From assembly GCA_963921935.1 (NCBI GenBank), contig OY998180.1:108714270-108778269 (forward strand): DNA of 64,000 bases, read 5' to 3'. Origin of the DNA: Galeruca laticollis (taxonomy: Eukaryota; Arthropoda; Insecta; Coleoptera; Chrysomelidae). The notes below the pieces were generated by a model. That model did not search any database and was not told where the DNA came from. It saw only the letters and a list, made by a program, of their open reading frames with translations. Position 1 is the stretch's first letter, and each line of letters opens with the position of its first letter. The translations under genes and the position numbers were made by a program. Below, one piece after another: positions 46,137 through 57,150 of the stretch.

Positions 46137-49100
46137 TAAACTACAATTTATGGTTTTTCTCATGTTGTTTTTGTGCAATAAACTTCACTGTTCTAAGATT
46201 AACGCGTATTTCGATTTACTTAAGTCCATTTTGGTTCACAATAAAAGTTTGAAAATGCATAAGTCCCTTAGTAGTGTATTCTTGTATTATTTGGTAACAT
46301 TTAAGCTATCCACATTCGTACAAGTTAAAAACATTGTTCAATCAACAAAAAATGTAATTTGTTCCGAGCTCAACCTCAAATGCAGATTTCTGTCTCTTCT
46401 GTAAAATACTGATTTTAAACTTATGCATGTTTCAAAGTAAGCCGACGATTTTTGACATTTGTTGTATCTTTTGATTATTTATTAAATAAAGTAAAGTAAT
46501 AACTTATACACCTGGGAGGTAGTATTTATCAATAATTTAAAACTTGCTTACATGTAAACAATATCGCAAGTTACTTTCAGAGTTGTTCTACAACAAGTTG
46601 CTATCCCGTGTAAACCACCTTTTAAGATTATATAAAACGAAAAAAAAACAGGAAACGTAAGCTTATAAATTTCAGTATGCATTAAGCGAAATCACGTGTC
46701 TTTTGATATTATTTATTAATGCAATAGCTGATATTTTTGCTCATTTCATATTCCGCTCATATTGTAATTTATTTCTGAACATGATTTCAGGGTGTTATAA
46801 CATGTACAGCCAGAAAACATACATAAACGCTATACATGTATGTAAAAACGGAACGTAAATCCGCTGGTTTGGAAAATGCGATAATTTAAATTATAGTTGA
46901 GACAAATTATCGTTTCTCCTAGTAGGAAACTACCATATAACTTTTACAAAGCAATGAATTTATGATTTATCTAGTCTACACATATAGTACTAGATGTGAA
47001 CACTATCATCCAAACATCGATTTACTCTAAAAACATGTGACAGAAATTACGAAATTAATACAGGGCTTTTCACGACGATGTTTCTCATGAATTAATAATC
47101 ATAAAATGATGAAATTTTTTATTAGGAATCCATTTAATAAATTATTATTTTGACAGCATTTTTGAATCTACAGGAAGTTGGTATTAAATTTTGAAGGCAA
47201 CACTTTGTATATTTTCAAAGTTTTAGATTTCAATTTCAGGCCAATTTCCATTCCGTTTTCGAGATATTTGCTTTAGAATATTCCAAACAGTTTTATTACT
47301 AACATTTACTTTTTAAACAATTTTTCTGATAAACGTTTCTAAATAACCTAACCTAACCAAAGTTCCAGTTTCTTGTAAACGAAGTTGTAGTTCAGCAAAT
47401 TTAATGGTTTAGAGCTTGATAAATGTACTGAGTATACAAACGTCTAACCTCAAAAGCATTTCTATTGGCTGAACCATACAAAAATTGTAATTTACCCATT
47501 CCAGTGCTTGCGCTACAATATTTAAGATTTGACACAGTAATTTTCAATAAAGGCCTCTTTAAATGAACATGTTCTTTTTTATCAATTGGTTGCCAATAGT
47601 GAGTGCAGGTTTAAATGCTAACTTCAAGTTTGTATTCAAACCTAAATTGAAATTAATTTAATTTTAAATGTGTTTAAAAAAATTTGAAAGTGTCCATAGA
47701 ACAATTAAAATGGGATAGTGGTGTGGACAGTTAATTAAGTTTTGCGTTGTCGCCTTTGTTATTAATGAATTTTTTCCTGTTTTTATTGATCAATCTCGAT
47801 AAATTGTAAGTAATTCCTAGTTTTAAAAGCTATAATACTATTTTTGACAATATATATTTGTAGTTTCCCTGATGATGGGTGAAAATTCACTCGAAAGCTT
47901 TGATTAAGTACACTTACACGTTTTTATTGTTGCAATCTCTAATAAGTCGATGAGGTTATATTCTATATAGTCAGCAAAGACTACCCTTCACGTCTTATAT
48001 ATGTATGTATATATTTATATATATGTATTATTATATATTATAATTATTGTTGTTTTATGTAGATTATTGAATGTTGTTCGGCTAGCTCAAATTAATTGTT
48101 GCGGCGATAATTTATAATTATTATTGTTTATTTTTAGCTCAGGGTAAATATATCAAGTAGAGCATGAGTACTCCTCAATCTCTTGAGTTCAGGTCTAAAG
48201 ATTTTTATGTAATTTATTATTTTGTTTTATATATTTTCATAAAGAATTATTTGTTTTTGTCTTTTATTTAAAATAAATTATACCTTGTCTATATTTATGT
48301 TGAGACGCCTATGTTATCAAACCTATTCCTGTATTTAGAATTGACACTTGAAATGAACTGAATAACTATTTACTGTTTCTGATATTGGGTATTGAAACGA
48401 CAATGAAGAACACTGTAATTATATTATCAAAAATGCAATGGAAATTGGGAAAGAACTACATACATCAATACAAACAAATTCGAAATAGTGGAAAAAACAA
48501 CTAAAATCTAATATGTCAAAAAAAATATGTACCTTTGCGCAAATTTATATTGTTTAAAATGGCCAAAATTAGAAAATTTTAAATTGGTTAACCAATAAAA
48601 TTACGCTACACTAACATTCACTGAACAATGTTTTCTGCTTGGCACCAATAATCTCCTATAACACAACGTTTGTATTATTGTGTCTACTGCCTTTACACTC
48701 ACTGGACTCCAACTAGACACAACTCCTCCAGATAAGTTTTGAATTTCTCTTTCTTGATATACTTTATACTATTTTATTTATCTTCTTTTCTTTCACAATC
48801 TGGTTTCTCTCGTTTAAATATCTTTTTAAATAATGCTTTCAGGTATATTTTATTATTCTATAGCCTTTGATTTTTTATCTATTTTAATTAGTTATCTTTC
48901 TTTACTTATCTTTCAAATCCTCTCAAACTACTTCTTTAACTTCTTTTTATGCTTTTCTTTTAATTATATGAGGACTATATTTTCTTAAATTTTTCTTTGC
49001 ATATATCCTCCCTCAACAATATCACACCACATCTTTTTGATCGCCTCAAAATCAACAACCCTGTCCTTCCCGTTGTTATGGACAAAATTGATCATCTAAC

Positions 49101-49984
49101 TAGATTTTTTTAACAATAATTTACAAATCAGATGTTTTCATTTAATTTCATATTTGATGATATTTAATGCTTTGTTTATTTCGAAAATAATTTAATTTAT
49201 CTATTTAAAACTCTACTTCTCCAAAAATATCCCTATTTATAAAAAAAACCATTGTGTAATACTTTTCCATTCTAAATTAGACAAATCTACAATCTGATAC
49301 TTTTCAAAATATATATAATTTTTTTCAATTTCTATTAAAATTTGGTCACGATTATTATTTCTCATAAACTTGGCCTAAAATTATATTTACAAAAATTCTT
49401 TATGTGTTATTTTTCATCATCGCTTTATACGCTTGTCAGAATTATATAGTTCTATGACAACAAATTCCTGTCGCTGACATCGAACTCTGTCGCTGATGTT
49501 TCATGCTTTGAAAGTATTTTGACATTCCAATCTTGTTGACAGTTCTCTGTGTCATAATAATAATAAACATCAAAAATAATGATTTTGCTACTAATTGTTA
49601 TTAAACATGATGTATTATAATAATCTAAATACATTTATTCATTCTTTTAGGGTTTTAGATACTTTTTATGACGTATATACCAAATTTACATATTATTATA
49701 TTGTTTAAAGATTATTTTTATGGTCTGATATACAAGTTATGAGTGAATTATTTTAGGAAGCACTGACACAATGGTAAATGTTTTGAATATTATTTTAGCA
49801 TCTCAATATTTACATTAAACAAACGATATCATAGGTACACATTCAATATATAACTCATTTTAATTTCATTCATATCATGAAAAACAAACAACTTCCGACG
49901 TTTTGGTGATTTTCAACCAAATCCATGCTTGAAAACCTCACACATCAACACCTTCAAACCCTTATAGATGTTGTGATGAGTTCA
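46137..49984. other. AT-rich stretch without a recognised gene
   Basis: Short frames (for example 46132-46404 on plus) are low complexity. Phrases near 47050-47290, such as CCGTTTTCGAGATATTTG, are of a kind common in old insect repeats. The only distinct motif is the hammerhead-like sequence at 47869. Confidence 0.4.
47869..47899 (+). other. Orphan hammerhead-like motif
   Basis: CTGATGA (47869-47875), a 7-bp GGGTGAA/TTCACTC stem (one G-T pair, 2-nt loop), then GAAA and GC. The two core boxes and stem II fit a hammerhead, but the expected stem III and UH cleavage site are not convincing. Similar CTGATGA-hairpin-GAAA strings mark the ends of Penelope-like elements. Confidence 0.35.

Positions 49985-50076
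<92 letters not shown>
49985..50076. repeat. (TA)n microsatellite, about 90 bp
   Basis: Nearly pure TA. The long YIYIYI open frames across it are artefacts. Confidence 0.95.
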
Positions 50077-50079
<3 letters not shown>

Positions 50080-50404
50080 AAAGGAAGTAGTTTTTTTCGA
50101 CCGGGAATGTAATTGTATGCTGGTAGTTGCGTACAATCCTCCGAAGAATACTACATAAAAACAAGATGCATCCATACCGCATTCAGTAAGGTCAAGAGTT
50201 ACTCGACGCTGACTTTTCGCGAAGAGTGGCTTTTTGCTAGTGGGCTCAACAAAAAATACATCATCAGACTGATTTCTTTGATGTTGTCCTTTTTGGAGAT
50301 GAAACAACGTTTCATGAGAATGGTACCATGAATAGACATAATAGTAGGGACTTGAGCGTGGGAACTTTTTTCCGAGCGTGGGTGGTAACCTAACATAGCA
50401 AACC

Positions 50405-50630
50405 CCACGAGGATGAGTCAAGGATGAGTCAAGGTCACGAAAACAATAGCAAACCCCATGAGGATGAGTCATTTTTGGGGGTTTGGCCCGGGCCAATTGC
50501 CAAAATTTTTGGGGGTGGCACGTGCCAATTACCAAAATTTCGTGACCTTGACCTACTTTTCGTGACCTTGACCTAGTTTGGGGACTTCCGGGTTAAAGGT
50601 CAATGACCTAACATGACCACGCCCTATGAC
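50405..50630. promoter_or_regulatory. Cluster of AP-1-like and nuclear-receptor-like motifs
   Basis: TGAGTCA occurs at 50414, 50425 and 50465. TCAAGGTCA (FTZ-F1/ERR-type site) lies at 50429-50437. TGACCTTGACCT, a direct repeat of the half-site, occurs at 50543-50554 and 50563-50574. AGGTCAATGACCT, a perfect inverted repeat with 1-bp spacer as bound by EcR/USP, lies at 50597-50609. Motif matches only. The segment is partly repetitive, so binding is unproven. Confidence 0.35.
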
Positions 50631-50635
50631 GTAAC

Positions 50636-50745
50636 AGATTATACAGGGTGTAGTCGTAGAATATTATACAGGGTGTGGTCGTAAAATATTATACAGGGTG
50701 TAGTTGTAAAATATTATATAGGGTGTACTCGTAAAAATATTAGGG
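50636..50745. repeat. 25-bp tandem repeat, about 4 copies
   Basis: ACAGGGTGTAGTCGTAAAATATTAT-type units start at 50643, 50668 and 50693, and a fourth diverged unit follows. Confidence 0.85.
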
Positions 50746-50779
50746 TGTAAAGGTATACAGGGTTGTAAAAGATTAGGGG

Positions 50780-51296
50780 ATGTAAAATGTGTCATCAGTT
50801 AAATGTCTCATCTGTCATACGTGACGTACGTGCCGTATGGCCATCCGTCAAATGTCTCATCTGTCATACGTGACGTGTGTGACGTATATACGTTCCGTCA
50901 TATGTGACGTATATGTCGTATGTGCGTTCCGTCGTATGTGTCATCCGTCAAATGTCTCATCTGTCATACGTGACGTGCGTGCCGTATATGCGTTCCGTCA
51001 TATGTGACGTATATGTCGTATGTGCGTTCCGTCGTATGTGTCATCCGTCAAATGTCTCATCTGTCATACGTGACGTGCGTGCCGTATATGCGTTCCGTCA
51101 TATGTGACGTATATGTCGTATGTGCGTTCCGTCGTATGTGTCATCCGTCAAATGTCTCATCTGTCATACGTGACGTGCGTGCCGTATATGCGTTCCGTCA
51201 TATGTGACGTACATGTCGTATGTGCGTTCCGTCGTATGTTTCATCCGTCAAATGTCTCATCTGTCATACGTGACGTGCGTGCCGTATATGCGTTCC
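50780..51296. repeat. 100-bp tandem repeat, about 4 full copies plus partial ones
   Basis: Units built from short CGTCATATGTGACGTATATG-like strings recur with an exact 100-bp step (for example from 50904, 51004, 51104, 51204). Smaller CGTNATATG sub-repeats occur inside each unit. The near identity of copies points to recent amplification. Confidence 0.9.
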
Positions 51297-51435
51297 TCCT
51301 TGCCATCTATCGTTGTCGTCAATCTACATTATCCAACAGGTGTCGGTAATACAGTTACCTTGCCATCTATCGTCGTTGTAACCTACATTATCCAATAGGT
51401 GTCGGTAATACAGTTACCTTGCCATCTATCGTAGT
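51297..51435. repeat. 60-bp tandem repeat, about 2.3 copies
   Basis: CCTTGCCATCTATCG recurs near 51298, 51358 and 51418, with TCCAACAGGTGTCGGTAATA between. Confidence 0.8.
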
Positions 51436-51599
51436 CATTGCCAAAACGGCACTAACAACTACTTGTTATTCAGAGTGCCAAAACGGCCGTGGGTAGCTGG
51501 GGTAGCAAAGCTACTTTTCCCGTATACTGCGCATGTTTTCCGTTACATATAGGCCTAAAAAGACACATTTCGACGATCTGCGCAAGTCCCAAAGGCGTT

Positions 51600-51910
51600 T
51601 TCCCCATATCTCTGTTATTATTTGTCGGATTGGAGTCTAATAAACGGCAATATGATTTTTAGAATATTATCGTATACAGAATGTACAGAAAAAGATGCCA
51701 TTAGGGCACTAACGTATATCTCTGCTATTATTCGTCGGAATGAAGTCAAATAAACGCTATTATATTTGTTAGAATATTGTATACAGGATGTGTAAAAAAG
51801 ATGCCACTAGGGCACTAACGTATATCTCTGCTATTATTAGTCAGATTTTTATGGAACAAACGATATTATGATTGTTAGATTATTGTCGTATACAGGATAT
51901 ACTCATATGC
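51600..51910. repeat. About 106-bp repeat, 2 to 3 diverged copies
   Basis: GATGCCANTAGGGCACTAACG recurs at 51694 and 51800, with ATATCTCTGCTATTATT and GTATACAGGATG in each unit. The first copy is partial. Confidence 0.7.
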
Positions 51911-52014
51911 TCACAATGTATTCAAATAATAATAAATCCCCATATTTTGGTATGGCTACCCTGTATAAATTCAGAGGCGTAAATAAAACAAAATAATTTC
52001 AATCAATCAATTTA

Positions 52015-52713
52015 TTAATCTGAATCGTTCACAACTTTAGGTTTATAGAAGTATATAAATTCTCTAAGGGCCACTGCCATTATACTATTACTACAATCAC
52101 AAATGGTGTACAATAGTTCAAATTTACTCAAATGTCCATTATTTTGAGTGAAATTACAAATAATTGCAATCACATTTCTATAGAATTCACAAAAATTTAT
52201 AGATTCCAAATGAGTGAGACGATGGGAAATTAGACAATTATAAACTTGTATAATTTGAAGAACATCTTGTATTCGTAGAAGGAAACTGATACCGTGTTTA
52301 GTTACTTCCAACCATTTAACATCATCAAATATTAGTTGTCGAATAGTGCAATAATCTCCACAACGTATCGTCTCTGGCTTATATTCTTCGTATAATGCTG
52401 GAAGTGGAGCACTTATAAATGAATTGTTATTTAAAATATCGATACAAGAGTCCCATTCGTAAGTGCTGAAGGAGATTTTTGTATCATCGTATGCGAGAGT
52501 GATTACACTACTAAACGTCCGTGCTGGACTAAGACCACATACAATTCGAAAATTCGTATCTGTAGAATACTCGCTATAAAGTAAGTAGTGCTTTTCCATT
52601 TTGGAAGCAATTTCATATTGTTCTAAAATATGATCTAGTTCAGCATCATAAGTATAACTTTATGGAGCACTTGTACTACTACTACTACTATAACCACTAT
52701 CTTGAGAATTCAT
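52015..52713 (-). pseudogene. Polinton leftmost gene, unknown function
   Basis: Read from ATG 52713 (MNSQDSGYSSSSSTSAP), the frame meets TAA at 52660-52662 and then continues open to 52015, so one nonsense codon breaks an otherwise complete gene of about 230 codons. A shorter start at 52599 gives 194 residues. The body is predicted helical, with several Cys/His (CGDYCTI, IICNFTQ, ICDCSNS) but no domain I recognise. It is the gene nearest the left end and reads in the same direction as the integrase. Confidence 0.55.
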
Positions 52714-52843
52714 AATGACGACTAACAATCTGGCTTGCAGCTCTCTCCAATTTATACCCACTCCTATCTCTTTGAGGATAATAATAATAATGTGCCCCGT
52801 TACAAAACCTTGTATTCACATGCGACAATCAAAGTGAAAGTAG

Positions 52844-53952
52844 TTACACAACAAGATCTGCGTTTTGTATCCAACTGTTATTTTTTTTGTCTAAACCTAA
52901 CCATTTAACGTACATCTTGTTGCCTTTTCTTCTAAGCACCTTTTCCACCAAGTATATGTCTGGATTTAACGTTTTCTGCAGCTCTTCCTCGTAAAACTCT
53001 CCACTGATTGGACCACCATACATGTCTTCGAGCAAATACGTGATGGGATTGGTTATTTTGACTTTAACGATTTTGTTGCCTTTTCTTCTAAGCACCTTTT
53101 CCACCAAGTATATGTCTGGATTTAACGTTTTCTGCAGCTCTTCCTCGTAAAACCCTCCACTGATTGGTACACCATACATGTCTTCGAGCAAATACGTGAT
53201 GGGATTGGTTATTTTGACTTTAACGATTTTGAATAGTTCTGTCGTCCAATTGGGGGTGTATCCTTTTTCAAAGACATGTTTCGACTTGCTTATACGTACA
53301 ATATCACCAACTTTAAATTTTCGTGGCCCAGCTATCTTTAGATGACTATAGGTTTTGTGTAAAATCATTTTTTCGTTGGATTTATTGACTTGGGAAGGTT
53401 TATACTTGGTAGTTGAATGCTTTGTATCATTGTATTTATTAGTTATTTCGGGTGGAATGTCTATCCATTTATAGGTGCCATTTAAACTGAAATGTTTATA
53501 TAGTTTTGATTGATTGTTCGTATTACTCGTTCGGCCATAGAAGCTTTTTTCGTACTAAATATGCTATAGTGATTAATTCTATGTTTTTTCATTAATTTTT
53601 GAAACTTGTTGTTGTAAAATTCCGTTCCTTGGTCCGATTGAAGATTTTTGGGTGTTCGACCTGTGTGAACGAGAATGTCCGAGAATGCACGAGTTAGCTC
53701 TTCGCCAGTCTTTGTCTTTAATGGTCGTGTCCACAAAAACTTTGAAAAACAATCGATAACGACTAGTATCATTTTATGGTTTTTATTTTGATGAGCGTAA
53801 GGTCGCATTTCAGCCAAATCCATTTGCCATAAATCATCTATGCCTTTGACAATTCTACGTCTGCGCGGATAATTTTTACGTGTCGGTTTGTGGAGTTCGT
53901 TTACAAGTTGAATTTTGGATGACATGCTTCGTAAGCGCATACACGTTCTCAA
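52844..53952 (-). pseudogene. Polinton integrase with C-terminal chromodomain
   Basis: Retroviral-type integrase inserting the linear DNA into the host. 53952-53482 carries the core: LWQMDLAEM (first Asp), LQSDQGTEFYN (second Asp), MAERVIRTI (Glu, 34 residues on). A frameshift near 53505 leads to the next frame, whose last part (53368-52844) has an SH3-like barrel start (KFKVGDIVRISK, TPNWTTELFKI) and a chromodomain (YLVEKVLRRKGNKMYVKWLG). A 156-bp (52-codon) segment is duplicated in tandem before the chromodomain (52921-53076 and 53077-53232). The N-terminal zinc head is reduced or lost. Confidence 0.85.
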
Positions 53953-53972
53953 CTGATGATATCTTGTCGATA

Positions 53973-54452
53973 CTATTTGATACCTTTCTTCAAGTAATTT
54001 GTTCGTAATTCGTTTATGGATACTTCATGCTTATCGATTTTTCCTTGGAATTGTTGTTGTATATCTTTTAAAAATATTTCTCCAAAACCTTGAACAAATG
54101 ATTTGAATTCTTGTCTCATATTATCTTTGGTCACAACAATCACATCATCGACGTACTTTTTAGTTGCCATATCTCGAGCTGCGACTGGCGGATTTCTCGA
54201 AATAAATGAATTAAGGTCGTTGATTTGGTTTTGAAGTACTCCAAGTTCATTATGATACACTTGCATTTGCTCATCGACATAAAGTTTATTGACAGCATCG
54301 CTATTTGTAGTCGGCGCCTTAACATTACAGATTCTCACATTTTCAGCATCAATATTACCGTCCGAAGTGTGTGGATATGATACTTTCGACATATAAGGTG
54401 TAATCCGTTCATTAGCATGACAACGGCGGTGTCCGAACTTATCGAGAGGCAT
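53973..54452 (-). CDS. Polinton fibre-like coiled-coil protein
   Basis: 159 codons, open, start MPLDKFGHRRCHANERITPY. Two repeats of a phage-tail-fibre-like signature are visible: NVKAPTTNSDAVNKLYVDEQ (near residue 45) and a copy ending ARDMATKKYVDDV (near 93). Between and after them are heptad stretches (LGVLQNQINDLNSFI; a C-terminal run of charged helix). The A-V-N-K-x-Y-V-D motif is common where trimeric fibres join their stem, so a host-attachment or virion-surface role is plausible. It starts directly behind the DUF8207-like gene. Confidence 0.5.
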   Translation of the reverse strand: MPLDKFGHRRCHANERITPYMSKVSYPHTSDGNIDAENVRICNVKAPTTNSDAVNKLYVDEQMQVYHNELGVLQNQINDLNSFISRNPPVAARDMATKKYVDDVIVVTKDNMRQEFKSFVQGFGEIFLKDIQQQFQGKIDKHEVSINELRTNYLKKGIK

Positions 54453-54480
54453 GATTGAAATGAATAGACTTTATTTTTTG

Positions 54481-55541
54481 TTATTCTATTATATTTGCTT
54501 CCTTTAGTTCATTTATGATGGCAACTATTTCGTTATCGTTGGACGTATTACCTGCCTCTTTTGGAGCAATCAATAATTTCAAACGTTCAACCAATTCATT
54601 TGGATCATCCCAATAAATATATTCCATAGGTTTTTCGTTGTACGTTAAGCCAAGTCCTTTTCCTCTATTAATTGGAATTGATTTTAGGCGAGTTCTTGTT
54701 GACATGGAGCCAGATCGTTGAATTGAAGACGAATTTTGTGAACTACTCGGTGTTGAGTCTGATCGCGGTATTTTAAATAATGGTTTAATTATATATTTGT
54801 ATTTGTCAGTACTTGAACCTTTAAGACGATTGAGAGTATCAAGATGAACTTGTGTATTGTTTAATAGAATTTTGTAATGTTTTAGATCTTCCTCTTTATA
54901 ATGGGGATCGTTGTAAAATAAAAGCTCATACAATCCTTGAGTTCCAGGTAAGTATCCCGCCTCTTTGTTACCATCCTGTAGCACGTTTATATTACCGTTT
55001 GTTTTATCAAAGGCAATTCGACGTTTACCCAGCATCCACCCAAACATATCATCATAGATAGGACCGTAATTTTTGTAAATTTTATCATCTTTTTGAAAAT
55101 AATCCTCAATGTATTTTAATCTGATCGGAGGGTATTGATCCATATATTCTTGAAAAGCTTCATGTGAAACGTTAGGACGCATCTCCTCTGGAGATTCGGG
55201 ACGTATAATATCCCCTGCTTCATCTGTTCCAGCTACAGATTCCGATTCGAGAAAAGATGGTGGTACAAACACATCATCATCATCTAGTTTTTCTTCTTTC
55301 TTTACTTCCTCCTCCTCCTCCTCTTTTTTAATTGGATTCAAATTTGAAATGGTTTTCTGCAATGTCTTTGAAGACTCTACAATTTCCTTCAATGGCATAG
55401 ATATTGGTTTGAAGAGTTTATTAAGAGACTCATCGTGCTCTGCTTTACCCAATTTCAAAGCTAAATATTTTTTGCGAATTGATTTGGCTAGTTCAGCCAC
55501 CTTTTCCTACGCAAGGCAACAGCTACTTTATCGTCTGACAT
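54481..55541 (-). pseudogene. Polinton DUF8207-like protein
   Basis: The 339-codon frame (55500-54481) contains a basic start (AKSIRKKYLALKLGKAEHDE), an acidic linker with six Glu in a row, then MFGWMLGKRRIAFD, LPGTQGLYELLF, LKHYKILLNNT and, at the C-terminus, PMEYIYWDDPNELVERLKLL and NEIVAIINELKEA. This is the pattern of an arthropod family resembling DUF8207, frequently found next to Polinton genes. The family's function is unknown. The better start is ATG 55541 (MSDDKVAVALRRK), one base out of phase near 55508, so a single-base loss has broken the N-terminus. Confidence 0.7.
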
Positions 55542-55565
55542 ATTGATGTGAACTGAAGACTTAGC

Positions 55566-56252
55566 TTAAATCTTTATGTATTTATCAAATCCTTGGCGAT
55601 ATCTACCATTATTCAGAGCAAAATCTTTTACTATTGCTAAAGTTCCATAGTTGTCTGACAACCAACATTGAGAACACATTTTTTTGAATTTTTCGAAAGT
55701 CATGTCTGGAGAAACATGTTCGTCGAATATATGTTTGAGATTAATTTCGTCTTGCTTGAATAGTACAATCAAATTACAATTATCTCGTATTAGCTGTTTG
55801 GGAATTTTCGAATATGTCTGGCAAAGATAGACCGCATCTATGTTCTTATGTCTACACATGGAGTAATATTGTCGAATTTTCTGTTGTCCATCACACGCTA
55901 CATCATCGAATATAAACACGGAGTTTGGTCGAGCTTCTTCCGGGCTAATAATGTCCTCATTGTCTTTGAATGGAAAATACCCAACGCCTTTGACTTGAGC
56001 TATAACATCTTGCAGCAGTTGATATTTTGAATGAAATAGTGACTTTGAATAAACATAAATATTTTTGAATCTTGCACCATTAGGATTGAACAGAAGTGCC
56101 AACAGTATATTCGTCTTTCCACACCCACTTGGTCCACATATTATAGCTCTAAATGAGTTTGGTAGTAGTTTTCCATGTTTACCAACAGTTGGTTTAGATG
56201 TAAAGTCCAGATTTTCAATGGATAGCGTCTGTTCTTGTTGAATGATCTTCAT
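55566..56252 (-). CDS. Polinton packaging ATPase (A32/FtsK-type)
   Basis: 228 codons, intact. Walker A IICGPSGCGKTNIL lies near residue 40 (about 56115-56145) and Walker B SVFIFDDVA near residue 110. Then QKIRQYYSMCRHKNIDAVYL and LCQTYSKIPKQLIRDNCNLI follow, the sensor region of the family. ATPases of this type pump the genome into the capsid in Polintons, adenovirus-like and NCLDV-like viruses. The start MKIIQQEQTL at 56252 faces the PLA2 gene across 86 bp. Confidence 0.9.
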   Translation of the reverse strand: MKIIQQEQTLSIENLDFTSKPTVGKHGKLLPNSFRAIICGPSGCGKTNILLALLFNPNGARFKNIYVYSKSLFHSKYQLLQDVIAQVKGVGYFPFKDNEDIISPEEARPNSVFIFDDVACDGQQKIRQYYSMCRHKNIDAVYLCQTYSKIPKQLIRDNCNLIVLFKQDEINLKHIFDEHVSPDMTFEKFKKMCSQCWLSDNYGTLAIVKDFALNNGRYRQGFDKYIKI

Positions 56253-56338
56253 CTTGTGATGGATGCTATTAAAGTATTTTCAATATCTATATCTATTTAT
56301 ATATATGGATGGCATTACATCGTCGCAGATCAGTCTTA
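56253..56338. promoter_or_regulatory. Divergent promoter region between the two Polinton gene blocks
   Basis: An 86-bp AT-rich spacer with TATTTATATATATGG near its centre separates the leftward and rightward blocks. A TATA-like core could serve one or both directions. Inferred from position and composition only. Confidence 0.4.
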
Positions 56339-56429
56339 ATGTTGGTGTTTGAGGGAGAAGGTCTTTTGAATTCTTTAATCAATAAACTACCATTCGAACT
56401 TCATTTACCCACCTACAATTATTGTGGAC

Positions 56430-56492
56430 GTAAGTGATGATTATGATGAAAATAATTTGTTAACTGTTGAAGACTTCTCTCTCCTTTTACAG
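56430..56492 (+). other. 63-nt spliceosomal intron in the PLA2 gene
   Basis: GTAAGTGATG donor and TTCTCTCTCCTTTTACAG acceptor. Removal keeps the frame and completes the phospholipase loop motif, which is lost otherwise. Its length fits short insect introns. Confidence 0.75.
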
Positions 56493-57143
56493 CAGGAACA
56501 AAGTTACAAAAACGACTTATACGTGGTGACGTCGGTATTAATCCTTTAGACGACGCCTGTAAACAACACGATATCGCTTATTCACAAAATAAAACTCTTG
56601 AAGAACGCCACAAAGCAGATAAAGAGTTGGAAGATAAAGCTTGGGATCGAGTCAAATCAAAAGACGCATCTTTTGGTGAAAAGAGTGCTGCATTACTTGT
56701 TACGGGCGGCATGAAGGTTAAACGAAAGTTGGGAATGGGAATGGGAAAACGTCGTTCCTTCCATAGAGATGTCGTGCTAAAGGTAGGCAAATCCATGAAG
56801 AGAGGAGTATATTTGAAAGAAAGCGCCTTGTTTGCTTTACGAGCAGCCAAATCACTTATTTGACAGTTTGGAGGATCAAAGAAAATTGATGTTCCTCGCG
56901 TGATACCTGTAGTGAAATCTGGAGGTTTTCTACCACTTATACCTCTGTTTGCTGGACTCTCAGCACTTGGAGCGTTATCGGGTGGAGCTGCAGGAGTTGC
57001 AAAGACCGTCATTGATGCCAATAATGCTCGAAAGAAATTGGAAGAAGATATACGTCATAATAAGGCTATGGAACATGTCGGAAATGGTTTATATCTGAAA
57101 AAGTATGGGGGAGGTAAAGGATTTGGATTGTATTTAAAAAAGT

Positions 57144-57150
57144 CAAAAAA
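57144..57150 (+). promoter_or_regulatory. Candidate -1 ribosomal frameshift site A_AAA_AAC
   Basis: In the pX frame the codons are TCA AAA AAC, so the heptamer sits in the slippery phase. The 0 frame stops at TAA 57157-57159. Shifting by -1 enters the protease frame at CTG 57151, which has no ATG before the catalytic His. A 5-bp stem (TGTCG/CGACA, 57152-57156 with 57182-57186) lies just downstream. A simple indel in the A run would look the same. Confidence 0.4.

Noticed and set aside
47345..47358. AACCTAACCTAACC, resembling the insect TTAGG telomere repeat
   Set aside because: Only about two and a half units; too short to be a telomeric tract.
49954..50535. 193-codon frame with a long Tyr-Ile repeat
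   Set aside because: It is a translation of the (TA)n microsatellite plus flanking sequence.
50780..51296. Regular repeats considered as a CRISPR array
   Set aside because: Units are contiguous 100-bp tandem copies without unique spacers, no cas genes are present, and the setting is eukaryotic.
50904..51398. Series of overlapping open frames repeating the same 67-residue translation
   Set aside because: They are produced by the 100-bp tandem array, whose unit is not a multiple of three; no protein family or start context supports them.
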